Of a DNA stretch of 64,000 nt, positions 63,328 to 64,000 are shown piece after piece (the stretch's first letter is position 1; each line of letters opens with the position of its first letter). A program made the position numbers and the translations under genes. Below the pieces are notes generated by a model. It did no database searches, had not been told where the DNA came from, and worked only from the letters and a program-made list of their open reading frames with translations. The DNA comes from CAIZGX01 sp964385405 (lineage in GTDB: Bacteria > Bacteroidota > Bacteroidia > Flavobacteriales_D > Sanyastnellaceae): the NCBI GenBank assembly GCA_964385405.1, contig CAYLOT010000011.1, positions 18,442 through 82,441 of the forward strand, written 5' to 3'.

Positions 63328-63762
63328 TTATTTAGCAAATTTAGTGAAAAATAACGATATACACAAGTCTTCATTTTCAGTCATTTCTTTTTTCTTTTTT
63401 GGACTTTTATCTTGAAAACCAATAAGATGAAGAACACCATGAGCAAGAACACGGAGTAATTCAGTATTATATTCTGCCCCCACGATATTAGCGTTTTCAT
63501 CAACACGCTCCACGCTTATGAAGATATCACCAGATATAATTTCCCCTTCGCAATAATCGAAAGTGATAATGTCGGTGTAATAATCGTGCTGTAGGAAGTT
63601 TTGATTTACTTCAAGTATTTTCTCATCGGAACAAAAGATGAAAGCTAATTCACCGACTTTTTTGCCGTGATTTGATACAAATTCTTTAATCCATGCTTTT
63701 AAAAGATGTTTCGAGGGGGTTTTAGCTCGAACACCCTCACTGTGGAATGAAATGTTGTTCAT
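63328..63762 (-). CDS. ybeY: Endoribonuclease YbeY
   Basis: A 144-residue rRNA-maturation enzyme. I chose the ATG at 63762 (MNNISFHSEGVRAK) because the frame to 63810 adds an unusual hydrophobic stretch. The FDYCEGEIISGDIFIS strand and LLRVLAHGVLHLIGFQDKSP zinc motif are clear. The third His of the usual HxxxHxxGxxH is replaced by Lys in GFQDK, as in other Bacteroidota. The gene is just right of parS. Confidence 0.9.
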   Translation of the reverse strand: MNNISFHSEGVRAKTPSKHLLKAWIKEFVSNHGKKVGELAFIFCSDEKILEVNQNFLQHDYYTDIITFDYCEGEIISGDIFISVERVDENANIVGAEYNTELLRVLAHGVLHLIGFQDKSPKKKKEMTENEDLCISLFFTKFAK

Positions 63763-63902
63763 GGCCACGAAAATGACCTTGATTTTTGAACACAAAACAA
63801 CGCGCAACAAAACTTGACGAACAAGGGGTGGTTAACAATTCAAAAACTTAGAAATATTCGAGGTCGAATTGTGCTGCAATTTTGAAGGAGATTTAACGAA
63901 CT

Positions 63903-64000
63903 ATGAGAAAGATTCAAGTGATTTTATCCTTGGTGCTATTAGTAGCTATAGGATTTGTGGGCTGCGTGCCTCAAAGAAAATTTGCTGAAATGAAAACAGC
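63903..64000 (+). CDS. Lipoprotein, N-terminal fragment
   Basis: The gene runs off the right edge; 32 complete codons are visible: MRKIQVILSLVLLVAIGFVGC then VPQRKFAEMKT. The signal peptide with the lipobox cysteine at 21 is clear. The basic, Glu-containing start after the cysteine is what one sees in the OmpA-family and coiled-coil lipoproteins of this phylum, but the fragment is too short to assign. GAAGGAG lies 15 bases upstream. Confidence 0.7.
   Translation, partial: MRKIQVILSLVLLVAIGFVGCVPQRKFAEMKT

Overview
The window is ordinary chromosomal DNA of a member of the Bacteroidota, most likely Flavobacteriales. The evidence is type IX secretion and gliding genes (a PorP/SprF C-terminus, gldH, a PorV/PorQ-family porin, two proteins with C-terminal type IX sorting domains), the RicT-GldH pair, a dnaG without its usual zinc ligands, and promoter-like -7 boxes of the TAnnTTTG/TAnnTTCG type instead of TATAAT. 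Family or genus cannot be fixed from the sequence. No CRISPR array, insertion sequence, rRNA or tRNA gene was seen.

Layout. 1-2 kb: end of a PorP/SprF gene, a YjbR-like gene, and folA-thyA on the minus strand. 2-2.5 kb: a 480-base gap with a possible decayed phage-type fragment. 2.5-8 kb: the complete elongasome operon mreB-mreC-mreD-mrdA-rodA. 8-11 kb: sodA converging on lptB, then rnhB and a secreted esterase. 11-14.4 kb: an exbB-exbD-exbD-tonB operon ending in a strong UUCG terminator. 14.6-19.2 kb: ftsX, an FKBP isomerase and mltD, then tatA-gatA. 19.3-21.5 kb: a persulfide-handling pair (metallo-beta-lactamase/rhodanese enzyme plus TauE-type exporter). 21.5-34 kb: an oligopeptide-type ABC ATPase, a secreted cytochrome c/copper monooxygenase fusion, a PorV-like porin, nfu, two large amidohydrolase-family genes, trpS, plsC, gatC and a glycosyltransferase. 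34-48 kb: housekeeping genes on the minus strand (gldH, ricT, mutS, clpX, priA, clpP, dnaG, leuS). 48-57 kb: plus-strand pyrH, frr, dusB, trhO, a DUF2795 gene, dCMP deaminase, two S41 proteases flanking rnpA, and an O-antigen ligase-like gene. 57-64 kb: an M28 peptidase, rpiB, a 530-base AT-rich gap, a MORN/YwqK repeat protein, mnmG, ybeY and the start of a lipoprotein gene.

The right end looks close to the replication origin. A 15/16 match to the ParB site parS lies 10 bases upstream of mnmG, a degenerate copy lies just past its stop, and strand composition appears to change across the AT-rich gap at 59357-59886. This is inference from one window and needs a whole-genome skew plot.

I found no convincing new multi-gene system. 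The most unusual items are the parS/origin neighbourhood, the loss of all four zinc ligands in DnaG, the type IX-secreted cytochrome c-PHM fusion that keeps every copper ligand, the CstB-like/TauE pair, a TonB poly-proline tract whose DNA could form a G-quadruplex, and inverted repeats upstream of mltD, exbB and the DUF2795 gene.
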